A DNA stretch of 64,000 nt from Beaufortia kweichowensis (taxonomy: Eukaryota > Chordata > Actinopteri > Cypriniformes > Gastromyzontidae), in NCBI GenBank assembly GCA_019155185.1, contig CM032811.1, positions 10,312,075-10,376,074 on the forward strand, written 5' to 3'. The notes beneath the pieces were generated by a model. That model was not told where the DNA came from and did not search any database. It saw only the letters and a list, made by a program, of their open reading frames with translations. This document shows, one piece after another, positions 13,501 to 26,559 of the stretch (the stretch's first letter is position 1; every line of letters begins with the position of its first letter). The position numbers and the translations under genes were made by a program.

Positions 13501-14764
13501 GTCCATTAAAAAAAACGTGGTTACTATACTTTAACTATAATAAAATAAGACTATTAGATCTTGTTGCATTATAGAATTATATCTAATAACAGAAGATAGA
13601 AGTAGTCGGTACATTAATAGTAAAGTTATACAGTGTATTATTTAACTAAATGATAGATAGTTAAAGCTGGTATTTCTGCACCACTAGGGCTGGTTTGGAT
13701 GCTAAGAAAACACTGTTTTAATAGCGTCAGTGTTTACACTTTTGAGAAAATGACACAATGCACCTTTAAGATGTTATTTTCTTATCGTTCTTAACACACA
13801 GCGCAAAAGCAGTCCAGAACAAACATGAACTGGGTTTTCTTGTGTGTGATAAGGAATGGGAGGGGCAGTGATGGAGTGTTGTTGAGTATTTTGCTCACGG
13901 GTCTCTGAGGGCTTTGACATTCTGTGTGTGTTTATATCACTTTATGCTGCTGTGTCTCTAGGGGGTGTACTGTAGGTGTGATTTTTGTCATCTCAGTTTT
14001 CTCTTCTTTCTGTGTTAGGCTGTGGGCAGTGACGGAATTCGGGTGACGATGGAGAGCGCCCTGACAGCCAGGGACCGGGTGGGTGTTCAGGACTTTGTCC
14101 TGCTGGAGAACCACACCAGCGAGGTGGCGTTTATAGAGAACCTCCGCAAGCGATTCAAGGAGAACCTCATTTATGTAAGAACTGTTGTTTTCAACTGTTG
14201 CATCACCCTTAAGGTTCCGAGTGTCAAGTGGAGTTTGGGTTATTGGTCTATTGAGTGTTGATATTATTCTCATATGTGTTCTCTCACGCAGACGTACATT
14301 GGTTCAGTGCTGGTGTCCGTGAACCCATACAAGGAGCTGGAGATCTACACTAAGCAGCACATGGAACGATACAGAGGCGTTAATTTCTATGAAGTCTCAC
14401 CGCATATGTAAGTCGACATTCAATTAGTTGCTATGCGAGGATGACATTTCTCAGAATTTTTGTGAGGATTTTGAGTGAGTTAAACTGATCATATTTGCGG
14501 CTGTCAAAAGAAATTCACAAAGGCGATGTCTCTGCTGTGAATGTGATGAGAGGGTTATCTCCGCTGTCATACACGCTGAAATAACACAGATCCTCTCTGG
14601 TGTCATCCTGCTCTTCTCTTATGAAAGTGACTCCCGCACTGGCTTTTCCACTGTTTATGCAACAGTGTTACATCTAAAAATCCATTCAAACTCGGCCAAA
14701 TCAATGTGGTACATTAAAGCTGCCAGGAAAGAAATCTTTTATAACACTTGTTATATATACATAC

Positions 14765-14798
<34 letters not shown>

Positions 14799-17700
14799 AT
14801 TTATATATGTATTTATATATATGTATTTATATATGTATTTATGTATATGTATATATGTATTTTTATTATGCAACAATATAAATTCTGATTACCTAAAGTA
14901 TTTTTGGCATGATTTTTTGCAAGAATACAAAAAAAACAAAAAAGAATACATGTATTTTCATTTTTTATGAAAATGTGATTTATTCATTAAAAATATTTAT
15001 GTATTTAAATTAATTATATGCAATTTAAAATGTACTTTATATTGTTTAATATATAACAATAATTAATATAATAATAATAATAATAATCAATGCATAATAA
15101 AATATTTTGTAATATGGTATTTACATTCTTTTATTATTAATATTAACACTATAATATTAACACTGAATAACTGAAACGCTAAATATCAATTCAAATATAA
15201 TTATTTAATATTCCATCTATAAAAATATTGCATTCATATTTAAGTCATGTGGTTCTTTTTTAAACATTGGCATATTCTCTCCGTACAGTTACGCTGTGGG
15301 CGATAATGCCTATCGCTCCATGCGGACGGAGAGACGAGACCAGTGCATCCTGATCTCGGGTGAAAGCGGTGCCGGCAAAACCGAAGCCTCCAAAAAGGTT
15401 TTGCAGTACTACGCCGTCACCTGTCCGGCGAATGAGCACGTGCAGACCGTCAAAGACCGTCTGCTTCAATCCAACCCTGTGCTGGAGGTAAACATTACAC
15501 ATCTAATATAGCGGGAAGATAAGTGTGGGCTGTAACTGTTGCCCTGGACTGCTGCTGTCACAGCAGAAACACGCTACTAATTACTTACAGCAATGCCAAG
15601 AAAAAGAGCGGTGTTTATTCTGAGCAGTGCTTAATCCTGGGTTGAGTATGAACCTCTCCTGTAATTAAACGACACCGTTATGATCCGTCTGATAAGATTG
15701 GGACATGCATTAAGGGCATCTAAAAATGGGAAGGCCAACGGAAGCTGCGCAGAAGACCGTACAGCCAGATGTTTCGCAGATGTGGTTGTTTCCTGTAATC
15801 TGACTGTGTGTGTGCAGCTGGTGGAGTTTTATTTGTGCAGATTATAAAACTTGTTTGTGGGTGTGCCAACCTCTTCTCCTTTTCATCTTTTTTCTCTCAG
15901 GCCTTTGGAAATGCAAAGACTTTACGAAACGACAATTCCAGTCGCTTTGGGAAATACATGGACATTCAGTTTGACTTCAAGGTGAGTTTTAACCCTTTGG
16001 TATCAATTCACAAAAGTGCTGTCATCATCAAACAAACCTTCATCGCTGTGGTTCACCATCAACAATGTGCTTCTGTGATACACCTTCACCCCTAAATGCT
16101 CTCCTTGGGTTGGGTATTCGGCTTCATCCACCTGCGTGTTTGTGCATGCATATTTTGTTTGTGAATATGCATGGTTGCGTATCAGAAACCCGTTATTATC
16201 CCCTCTGCTTCTCGTCCCGGGTGTCCCCGTTGGCAGGGTGCTCCTGTAGGGGGTCACATCATAAACTACCTGCTGGAGAAGTCTCGCGTCGTGCATCAGA
16301 GCCACGGCGAGAGGAACTTTCACATCTTCTATCAGCTCCTCGAGGGAGGAGAGGAGGACCTGCTGAGGAGACTGGGCTTGGAGAAGAACGCCCAGCAGTA
16401 CCAGTATCTGGTGAAGGTGAGAGATTTTACACATTGAATGAAAAGAGGAATTTGAGATTGAGACAAAAAGCAAAAAAGAAGTATCTTGCTTTCTTTGATG
16501 TTGGGCTTGTGGGAAAACCACTTCTAATGCACACTTGTACACAAATATGCAGGAATCTGTTGCTTTCTCTCGCTCCCCTGGTGTTTAATAGAGGAAGTCA
16601 GGAGACGTTCCCCCTCCCCGTTTCCTCTGTTTTGCTGAGTGAGCGTGTGTGTATCTTTGTGTGTGTGTGTTTCAGGGTAACTGTCCCAAAGTGAGCTCCA
16701 TAAACGACCGCAATGACTGGAAGATGGTGAGGAAAGCACTGACTGTCATTGGTTTCTCTGATGATGAAGTGGAGGTACGACCAACCACACACACGGTGTT
16801 GTTTTCAGGGAAACAGAAAGAGAAAGTTCTTTCTCTGTATCTAGGCTCAGAGCCAAAGCACATCTATAGTCTGCATACATTTTCAGGTGTTATAAAAGAT
16901 GCATATTTTTTGATAAAAAAAGTAAGAAAGGTGCTGATTTTTCATGTATATGTATATGTCTCTCACTGTCTGTCTCTGCAGGAGCTTTTGAACATTATTG
17001 CCAGTGTCCTGCACTTGGGGAATGTTCAGTATGGAGGAGAGGACGGTGGAAATGCTTATATCACTACAGAAACACAGATTAAATACTTAGCCAGGGTAGG
17101 TGGCCATTTTATTTATATCACGGGCCTGTGGCTTCATGTGAAAACCTCTGTGTTTAAACGTGTAATAATAAAATATTTTGTCTTTTTTTGTCAGTCATAT
17201 TGAAGACATATTTTGACAATGTGTGTGTATTTATGATATTGCAGTTGTTAGGTGTGGATAACTCTGTTCTTAAAGAGGCCTTAACACATAAAAAGATCAT
17301 TGCCAAAGGAGAAGAGGTACGACTACTATTATTTAAAGAAATATTTATTAGTATAATGTTAATATGGTGCTTATTTTTCTCCTATAGGAATGTCCAAGCA
17401 ATCACACAGCAACATGCTAAAACCTATTTAATCCACATGTATTTATTTTATTTTTACTTAATTTGAAGCTTTTAATGGAAGCATCTATACTAAAATAGTG
17501 CTGGTAACCTTTTGGTGTGCATTTTTTAGTTTTTAGTTTCATTATTTTCTAAATGTTTCCCATAATTCTGTGGTTGTGTTGCAGTTGATAAGCCCGTTAA
17601 ATCAAGAGCAGGCGGCTTCAGCACGAGATGCCTTATCCAAAGCCATATATGGCCGCACTTTTACCTGGCTAGTCAACAAAATTAATGACTCTCTGGACTT

Positions 17701-18423
17701 CAAGGTATGACATATTCTGGTGTTAAATCAACTACTGAGCCTCTCTGATAGTCCAGCTGAAAAAACGAATGGTCTCCATTACAAATATCATTATGAACCA
17801 TCAGCTGTTTACTATTAAAGCCATTAAAATTCCTATGCAGAGCAACGTGTTGTTTTGGGCCTTATTTCAATGGTTCCCATCCACCAGATAACATCCCACC
17901 AATAGAACCCAACGCATTATACTTTTAATTAAAACTAATACAGTTGCCACTGCAAACAATTTATTCTTCAGAAGTTCTGTAATTGTTTCTGTTGGTTTTT
18001 CAGCAAGGAGATGCTAATTGTAAAGTGTAAATATTTGGCGCCCTCAAGTGGTGAGATTGTAGAAGTGACAGAGCATTAGGCTGCTTGAGTTTTCTGAAGG
18101 CTGTTATTAGAGCACATTCTGACCATATGATCTTACAGTCTGTGTATGTTTAGTCTAGTCTGTCTGCCACAGCTGTTGTTGAACATTTCTGTGGTTTTAA
18201 TATCGCAGGATGAGACGTTTAACGGTAAAAACGCCTCTGTCATTGGTCTGCTGGATATCTACGGCTTTGAGGTCTTTCAGAACAACAGGTAATTTAACAA
18301 TATTTGTGTTTTTTGGCCAACTTTTTACTTTATTTAATATATATAATATATTAATTTTATAATATATTTACTTTATTTAATTTAATATTTTATTTTAAAA
18401 CATTATAACGTACTTATTGACGA

Positions 18424-18518
<95 letters not shown>

Positions 18519-21500
18519 TTTCTTCTCTACTTGTTTATCTGTCTGTTTGCATCTTTTTATCTGTCTGTCTTTGTGTCTGTATAGTTTCGAGCAGTTTTGT
18601 ATCAACTATTGTAATGAAAAGCTCCAGCAGCTCTTCATTGAACTGACTCTAAAGTCAGAGCAAGATGAGTATGAGGCTGAGGGAATCACGGTAAGGCCAC
18701 ACACACGCCACGCACACACACGCACACACACAGCTGATATCTGACTCGTGTGCGGGGAATGTGGTATTACCCAAAGCTGAAAGGACACATTATAAACAAA
18801 CATTTTTTTTGGGCTGTTAATATGGTAATGATGACCTCTAAAAATGTCTAGTTAAAACATTATGATGCACACACACAGTTAAAGAAAGACTGTTTGTGAC
18901 CATGTTTCATGGGTGGGCTTGGAATGCTCTTGATTTTGGATTCCTTGAATTTTATTGGGAGAAAAACCACAAATCTTAAATATTTTTCCATTTGAGACAC
19001 AGTGACATTAATGTTTTTTCTTCTCCAGTGGGAGCCTGTGCAATATTTTAACAACAAGATCATCTGTGATCTTGTGGAAGAGAAGTTCAAGGGAATCATT
19101 TCCATTTTGGTAAGAACTTCCATTTCTGAGAAATCCAGTAAGGACAGCACAGTCTGATTTAACCTTGCTTAAATGTAAACCGCTCATCTGTCTGTTTACA
19201 GGATGAAGAGTGTCTCAGGCCTGGAGATGCTAGTGACATCACCTTCCTGGAGAAGCTTGAAAACACTGTCGGTGGCCACCCTCATTTCATAACGTCAGTG
19301 ATGCCACCTGAAGCCCTTTCACACTTAAGAAAGTCATTCACTTTAACTATTATCACACATTGGTGTAATATTAATGTGCATACATCTGCGTTACATATTA
19401 CAGTCACAAACTGGCTGATGGAAAAACACGTAAGGTGATGGGTCGTGAGGAGTTCAGACTGAATCACTACGCAGGAGAAGTCAACTACAATGTAAACGGT
19501 GAGTTGTTGGATAAAGAGCAGGAAAAAACAAAGAATTGGAGAAAGCTGGTCACAGAACAAGAGCGAGTTCTTATGCCCACATATTTTCCCAGACTGAGCG
19601 TTGACTGACGTCATTGTAAATTTTCCAATTTTTAGGTTTCCTGGACAAGAACAATGATCTCCTTTTCAGAAACCTGAAGGAGGTGAGAGAGGAATTAAAG
19701 TTCATTAAAATACACCAACACTTGTATTTATATTTTCAGTCTGTTTATACCTGATTCAACATGTATACATTTATGTTTGTGTAGGTCATGTGTATGTCTG
19801 AAAACAAAATACTTACTCACTGTTTTGACCGAGAAGAACTCACCGACAAGAAACGGCCAGAAACGGTAAAGCACAGTACATCTACAATATTTCACTTACG
19901 TATGACCACAATCCACATTAGCCTTGAGAAGCCGTCTGTCTATCCTTCCATCCTTCCTATTTATTATTTGACTATCAACTTATAAATCTATAGCACTTCT
20001 TTTCAGCAGAATTCAGATTTATCCAAGAGACAATGTTTCAATGAACTGATTTCACTATATAATGTTTGTGTATAGCCTTCCTATTAGGCTATACAGAAAA
20101 GATTTGTCAAAATTGTCTTTATTAAATCTATTCATCTGTACTCAGTATTTATATTAGTATACATGAATCTCATTAACTTGGCCTCCATCCATGAGAATCT
20201 TCACTTGTCACCCACACTGTAAGGAATGCCCTGATACTGTGATACCAGCTTGTGACTGCGTAAACCAGCATCCCCCCTCATGCCCACTCTGTAGATGCCC
20301 ATTGGCTGAGTGTGGGTGGGCTGCTGTTGTTGAGTTGTTTGCTTGTATTGTTGACCACTGGCCTCTTCCACATTGTCACTGCCTGGCTGGACTCGCACAC
20401 TGAGACTTGTGTTCTCACTCATTTCTCACTGTTCGTCTCTTCTCTCGTTCCCTCACTCCACCGACTCGCTGCAACCAGGCGGCAACGCAGTTCAAGAACA
20501 GTCTGGCGAAGTTGATGGAAATCCTGATGTCTAAGGAACCGTCTTATGTGCGCTGCATCAAACCCAATGATGCCAAACAATCAGGTTTGGAAACAGTTTT
20601 CTGTACTACTGTACTGCTTTGTTGTTTATTTCGGTTTATTATTTAGTATTATCATATCAATACCATTGTACACCTTGATTAACATATTTCTGTACTATAT
20701 TATTTATTTGGTGGTCCCTAGAGCTTAAAAACATGGTATTATCATGTTTAAATATATTATTAAAAAAGAAAAAAAAAAAAGAGATCAAATAGATAGAAAA
20801 AAAACAAATTAGAGATTAGTGAACAATTGTGTTAATTGTGTTGTGAAATATGTAACATTTTTAATTAAAACAATGTGTTTAATGTCTTTTTGTAATTCTC
20901 TAAGTGTGGTACGGTGATTTATTGCTGCACACTGAATCTCTATTATTTCATCAGCTCTTTTGTTTACCCCTTTATTTACATTTTATTTATTGTTTGTTTC
21001 TTTGTTTACTAATGTTTGTTTACATGCTGTATACATGATCTTTTCTATTCAAATTTTTCTCTTTTCATAATTTTGATTTTACAAATTAAAATTCTTTCCA
21101 CAGGACGTTTTGATGAAGTCCTCATCCGGCATCAGGTGAAATATCTTGGTCTGATGGAGAATCTTCGAGTGAGGAGAGCTGGCTTTGCATACCGCCGTCG
21201 CTACGAGACGTTTCTACAGAGGTAACCAGCACGGTTTAGACCAAATTTTCTTTATCAGTTTTTAGATGTCTAATTCTCTTCTGCTCTGCTATTGATTTAA
21301 ACTGGTTAAACTGGTTGTTGCTGTAATGGAGCAGCTTGGTCAGTGTAGCCATGGCCAATAGGCTTTTCGCTGCATTTAACTTATTTACAGTAGGACTCCG
21401 TTGAAATTGCTTCTATGGTGTAGACTTATTTTTCCAACAGGGTTCTCACAAAAATTTTGCTAATGTTCATAAACACTGGTCTGTTTCATACTTTCTGATC

Positions 21501-24465
21501 CCCTTTTGAATATGTGGCACTTCCTGTGAGTTTTCACGATATGAGGTCAAAGAGAACAATTCTTGCATCACTTTTTTATCATTTTACAGTATGGTTAAGT
21601 ATGTTTTGCTGGTGATTTCTGTTTTAGGTATAAATCCCTGTGTCCTGACACCTGGCCAAGCTGGGATGGTCGTCTGGTGGATGGAGTTGCCACACTTGTC
21701 AAGCATCTTGGATACAAGCCTGAGGAGTACAAACTCGGCAGGTTGGTGAATTAAAATCAGGGTCGCCACTGTCATGAAACACCTGGAAGTGTTAGGGAAT
21801 TTCAAAAAAGCTATTTGTAGGCCTGAAAAAGTATATTAAAATATCATATGTAAATATGTGGAGGATGAGGAAGTCAAATAAAAGCCACATTCAAAAAGCA
21901 TTAAAAAAAAGTTTTATTGTAAAAATGCGTCATAATCATGAATGACTGAATTCTTGGTCAAAATGAGAACCACTTGAGATCTCTTTCAACTACTGTGCTA
22001 TTAAAACAATGATGACAATTTTTCTTTTATAGGACCAAAATCTTCATACGTTTCCCCAAAACCTTGTTCTCAACGGAAGATGCACTAGAAGTCAGAAAAC
22101 ACAGCCTTGGTATGACCATGTTCAAAACCAGTATTGATGCATATGTATTGTGTAACTGTTTATGGGATAGACTTCCTCAATCTCCTCTGTGTCCTTCCAG
22201 CTACCAAACTGCAGGCATCCTGGAAAGCCTATAGTCAAAAAACCAAATACCACAAAATGCGACAGTCGGGTAAGTTTATTATTTTAAGTCAAAAAGTTAT
22301 AAATATATGTATAAATGTATGAATGATTAAACAGCTGTTTCTGTATTTTGTCCACAGCTATCAAGATCCAAGCCTGGTGGAGAGGAATTCTGGCCCGCAG
22401 GGAAGCAAAACGCAGACGAGAGGCTGCCAACACCATCCGCAGGTCTGTGTTTGACTAGTAGACCAAGCAGAAGCTTCAGTACCAAATTCTGTATGCTCAC
22501 GATAACTTTTATCTTGGTGTGGGCTGTCTGTGGTCACCATTTCAGGTTCATCAAAGGCTTCATCTATCGTCACCAACCACGCTGCCCAGAGAACGAGTAC
22601 TTCCTGGACTACGTTCGCTACTCATTCCTAATGAAGTTGCACAGGAACCTGCCTAAATCAGTTTTGGATAAGAGCTGGCCAACACCGCCTCCTGCCCTCG
22701 TCGAGGTAGGACGTGATTCATGAATCAGACAAATGATCACACGCTTCTCGAGACCTGAGCTGAGATATTGCTTTTTATTCGTAGGCTTCAGAGCACCTTC
22801 GCAAACTGTCCATGCAGAACATGGTGTGGAAGTATTGCAAGAACATCAACCCAGAATGGAAACACCAGGTAACCTGTTTTACTTTGCCAAAACATTTTAT
22901 TGATTCACGGTTGGGTTGCTAGAAATGAAGTGTTATTGTTTGCTATTGCAGTTGGAGCAAAAGATGGTTGCAAGTGAAATCTTTAAGGACAAAAAGGACA
23001 ATTACCCTCAAAGTGTCTCAAAACTGTTTGTGGGCACAAGACTCAGTGAGTTTACGGCATCTTTTTCAGCCCTAGTATATAGACTTATTTTCTGTAGCGT
23101 TGTGTATTCTAATTGTTTTCTGTGCGTGTACAGACGGGGAAGACATCAACCCTAAAGTGCTTCAGGCTTTGGGAAATGATAAGATGAAGGTGAGTTTTCT
23201 GAAATAGGACAGATGCTGAAACCTTGTCTTCAGCTGAGTTGATTCTTATTCATGGGTGTGATATTGTGATCTAAAGCTCATCTCTTCTTCACCACAGTAT
23301 GCCGTTCCAGTGACTAAGTATGACAGGAATGGATACAAAGCTCGCAACCGACAGCTACTTTTAATGGCTAACAGCGCAGTCATTGTGGAGGAAGCCAAGT
23401 TGAAACAGCGGATCGATTACAACACGTTAAAAGGTAAGGGGGAGAATGATAAAGAAAAGGGAAAGCAGCTCATTAAAAAACAACTTTGACTCATTCCGTT
23501 TTATCTGTAGGGATTTCGGTGAGCTCTCTGAGTGATGGAATATTTGTTTTCCATGTTGCCTGTGAAGACAATAAGCAGAAAGTGAGTATTAATATCAGTT
23601 CAGTTCAAATTAATTATTGTTACACAAAAATCTTTTTCTTTTTGTTTTTATTAGGCATTCTTTAATTTGTATTGCTTTTTTTGTTTGTTTATTTGTTTTC
23701 AATAGACATTCTTTTGTATGTTTTGTTAGACAATTTTATTTTTGTTTATTTTTTTCAATAGACATTCTTTTATTTGTTTTGTTAGACATTTTTATTTGTT
23801 TTGTTTGTGTGTTCTTATTAGACATTATTAATTTGTTTTTATTGTTTGTTTCTGTTATACATCCTTTTTTTTGCTTTGGACAAGTTGTTTTGAGAGCTTT
23901 GAGAATATGATTTGATTTTTTTTTACATTGATGTGAATTACATTTGAGAGTAACGTAAAAAATAAAAAATTATTTTTACTGTTTCACAGGGTGATGTTGT
24001 GCTTCAGACTGATCATGTCATTGAGACGTTGACCAAAGTGGCTATCTGTAGTGAAAATATCAACAGCATTAACATTAACCAGGGAAGGTGAGTTACAAGT
24101 GTAAAGTGATCATTTAGTGTGATACATTAGTTTGATTTTATGCTTGAACTAATTCACCTTTATTAAGTCACACAATCTTAAGTAATAGATTGTTCATAAC
24201 AATTTTACATTATACAATGAATAACTCTTGAACTCTTTGCCTAATTTACAGTATAAAATTCAATGTGGCGCAAGGAAAAGAAGGGATCATAGATTTTACA
24301 TCTGGGTCAGAGCCACTGGTAGCCAAGGCTAAGAATGGACATCTTTCAGTGGTGAATATCTATCCATTTATTAATCGATTGTCTGTCTTTCTATCTGTCT
24401 TTCTGTCTATTATACTTACTGCGTATCTTATTTTTCAGACTGCTCCTCGCCTCAACTCTAGATGA
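7586..24465 (+). CDS. myo1c: Unconventional myosin-Ic (32 coding exons, 1043 aa)
   Basis: Single-headed actin motor that links membranes to F-actin (GLUT4 vesicle delivery, hair-cell adaptation, nuclear functions in mammals). Coding exons: 7586-7603, 14019-14174, 14292-14407, 15289-15487, 15901-15981, 16237-16416, 16676-16774, 16982-17095, 17245-17316, 17585-17704, 18209-18288, 18585-18690, 19029-19109, 19202-19293, 19404-19498, 19636-19682, 19785-19865, 20479-20584, 21104-21221, 21628-21741, 22033-22109, 22201-22269, 22358-22442, 22546-22705, 22785-22868, 22952-23045, 23134-23189, 23298-23433, 23511-23581, 23990-24087, 24252-24351, 24439-24465. All phases join and have GT-AG borders. The motor has P-loop GESGAGKTE (121-129), switch [10 protein letters not shown] (173-181), switch II DIYGFE (401-406) and an acidic TEDS residue in AKGEE. 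Three IQ repeats lie at about 716-785. The TH1 tail keeps both PIP2-binding positions (K907, R918; human K892, R903) and ends APRLNSR. Start MKYRAM matches human isoform b (MRYRAS, 1044 aa). Which teleost paralogue (ca or cb) is not decided. Confidence 0.96.
13189..13296 (+). CDS. myo1c: Candidate alternative first coding exon of myo1c (36 codons)
   Basis: This frame starts at ATG in strong context (A at -3, G at +4), begins [12 protein letters not shown], and runs 36 codons to GAT|gtgagt, a consensus donor in phase 0. That is exactly the phase needed to join the common exon at 14019, giving a 1073-aa protein. Human MYO1C also has a long isoform with its own N-terminus (1063 aa, the nuclear form), but I see no sequence match to it. 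The exon's 5' boundary and promoter are unknown; an acceptor-like 'ggattacag' lies about 100 bp upstream. It is an inferred exon without transcript support. Confidence 0.6.
13368..13560. repeat. Palindromic 'accatagtaacc' repeat in myo1c intron 1
   Basis: Short inverted units (agtaaccata, accatagtaacc, taccatgg, ctacaataaccatag) are packed into about 190 bp. The same family is seen at about 31008-31125 beyond the NLR gene. It resembles an abundant cyprinid palindromic MITE-type repeat. Confidence 0.55.
14757..14865. repeat. (TA)n/(TG)n microsatellite with tatatgtattta units
   Basis: A clean (TA)n and (TG)n core is followed by repeated 'tatatgtattta' units, inside the myo1c intron between 14407 and 15289. 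The following 350 bp are very AT-rich. An open frame running through it is an artefact of the repeat. Confidence 0.85.
17770..17965. repeat. Interspersed repeat copy A (shared with 26560-26800)
   Basis: The core 'agataacatcccacc' followed by 'aatagaaccca' and a 'taaaactaatacag' block recurs at 26685-26760 upstream of the NLR gene with the same order and similar spacing. It lies in the myo1c intron between 17704 and 18209. The family name is not known to me; it looks like a cyprinid MITE or SINE. Confidence 0.5.
18427..18515 (+). repeat. (CT)n microsatellite upstream of a myo1c exon
   Basis: About 44 CT units end 70 bases before the exon at 18585, which encodes the conserved motor segment after switch II. 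On the coding strand it is pure pyrimidine and therefore extends the region that splicing factors such as PTB can bind. Confidence 0.95.
23617..23860. repeat. T-rich minisatellite with repeated 'ttttcaatagacattctttt' units
   Basis: Imperfect repeats in the myo1c intron 23582-23989 each consist of a T-rich tract, then 'ttag' or 'aatag', then 'acatt'. Six such pyrimidine-AG ends fall at 23654, 23705, 23729, 23761, 23785 and 23821. The true acceptor is at 23989. Confidence 0.7.
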
Positions 24466-26243
24466 TAGACAGGTCATGACCAAGCACTTCCTATCCTTTC
24501 ACAGGATCTTTCAGATATGCTCCTTAGTTCATCAATCACATGACTATAGGCGGAGCTTCTCTCTGCCAATCAGATGCCAGCCAGCTGCACCAAAGGCCTC
24601 TGCTTTCAGTTGTGAAAATCCAGCAAACTTATTTATGTTTTGGGGATTAATACTGTTTTATGAATATTATGATTTTATATGTTGAAGCCAAGAAATAACA
24701 ATATATTTGTGCATTTTTCCTGCACTCTGTCTAGCTGTCTGGGGAATATTGATTTGTTGTTAAAGAAAGTGACCTCAGCCATGTTAATGAGGAAAATCAG
24801 GGTTCATAATGACTAGTTATTAGCTATGGTTCTGTTTGACCTGTGATTGCTTTCTATGACTTTTCTATTTGCTCCTGTCCTACTCAACCAAAAACACTTG
24901 CTTTTAGTGACATAGTGCCACTGTAACACAAGCAATAATTATTTGATAACCCAGTTCATAGGAAAGGTATTATTTACTTTTTGTTGCTTAGAAAAGAAAA
25001 CTTGTTTCACTCATTAGCTGTGCCACATCATTTCGCTCACAAGCCTAATATTTGTGGGGTGTATTGCTCTGGAGCTTGTGAAATGAAGGGTGAGTTTTAG
25101 GGAGCGTATGCCAAGTGCATTGAGGGTGCATGTCATGTGCAAAGACGTTCCTAGATCTTCATGTTGATGGAAAGAGTGACTGTTCTGCATTCAGTGATAG
25201 TATGTTAATCAACCAGCCCCATTTAATCAAATTCTTCATCATTTATTTTGCTGTGTGAGGTTGTACATGTACAATACAGAGTTAGATATGTAGCAAGTGA
25301 GAATGGATGGACATGGAAATGTATACTACAAGCATCTCTTTGCTAAATCCCAAATTTGTGCCTGAAAATGTTGATGATTGTGTAAATTAAATTTGATATT
25401 CGGTTTAAAAGGAACTTAAGGAAAGTGTTAGCAACTTTTGTAGAAATGGAAAGAATTTCAAGAAAGTTGGACTTTGACGAAATGTCTTTCCTCACACACT
25501 CCAGTGATGACTACGTGTTGTCCTCCTAATTCACAGGACACTGTTATGTCTCTATTAATGCCGTTCTCCCATAATAGCACTGCTCAAACGTTATGGCAAA
25601 GCAGTATGACTCATAAATTTAGCAAAAGTACTATTGTCAGAGATGATGTAAGCCTTTATATTTTGGAAAAATTGTATGTTATCTACAAAAAAAATTAACT
25701 TGGCTTGTTAATTTCGCAGAGGCAGGTTTGTGTATATGTAGATAAAACAAATCAAAGCACTACTGCTCACAAACCAAATGTAAATGTTAGTATAGAATCA
25801 ATGGTAAAATTGGCATACTCTTTTCTTGCACTACAGGATTTCATGCACCTAAACTCCTAACAACACAATTAATAGATGTTTCCTTGATGCCAATATTGTT
25901 CAGAGAAAGAAAAATTAGCTTGTGCCTTCCATAGATAGTTTCCTAATAAAGGATTTATGCTTTAAACTGAAACACTGTAAGATTACACCTGTTAAATGCT
26001 GTTGTATGCACAAGTGCCGCATTTAATATATTTAGATCAAATGTATATTTTTGATTTACATTTATAAAATATCCCAAATTCTTCCCATACAAACTCTTGC
26101 CCCATCTGTTTCTTACTGCGTTTAGATGTAATTCACACTTTGTCATTTTGTTTTATACAATTTGTTTAATGTAAGTACCTGGAACAAAGCTGTCATTTGG
26201 AAGCAAACTGACAATGTATCTGAGCATATTAAAGCTGATTAAA
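24466..26243 (+). other. myo1c: Probable 3' UTR of myo1c with polyadenylation signals
   Basis: Unspliced, non-coding sequence follows the stop. Candidate signals are AATAAA at 25945-25950 and two ATTAAA hexamers at 26228-26233 and 26238-26243. The extent of 1.8 kb is inferred from these signals. Confidence 0.5.
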
Positions 26244-26559
26244 AGCTCTAAAGTTTTGCATGTTATTGATGATATGCATCTGTGAATAGCTCATTGTTTA
26301 TTGTGTTACACATTTTTTTTGCTGATTTATGGGTCTCTCTAAGGAATCGATTTCATAAAGTCCATAATATGCTTTCAAAGCAGGAAAGGAAAAGTGGTTG
26401 ATGAAAATGTGCTGTTTGTGAAATGAGGAATCAGCTGAAACATAGTCAGGTATCTGTTATGATGACAGCTAGTTAAACAGATTTTTACATTACTTTTTAT
26501 AATTTAAAAAAGAAATCAAATACAAGCATATACAGTCCTGCTGAAATAAACAATATAAC

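Noticed and set aside
14665..14970. 101-codon frame rich in Y, I, M and V
   Set aside because: Translation of a TA/TG microsatellite.
16003..16542. Open frame of 179 codons antisense to myo1c
   Set aside because: Shadow of conserved coding sequence; no family resemblance and no splice or promoter support.
16065..16694. Open frame of 209 codons on the plus strand over myo1c exons
   Set aside because: It reads the exon at 16237 in the wrong frame and runs through introns; the true frame is fixed by homology and splice phases.
18414..18605. Minus-strand frame with a long RE dipeptide run
   Set aside because: Translation of the (CT)n array.
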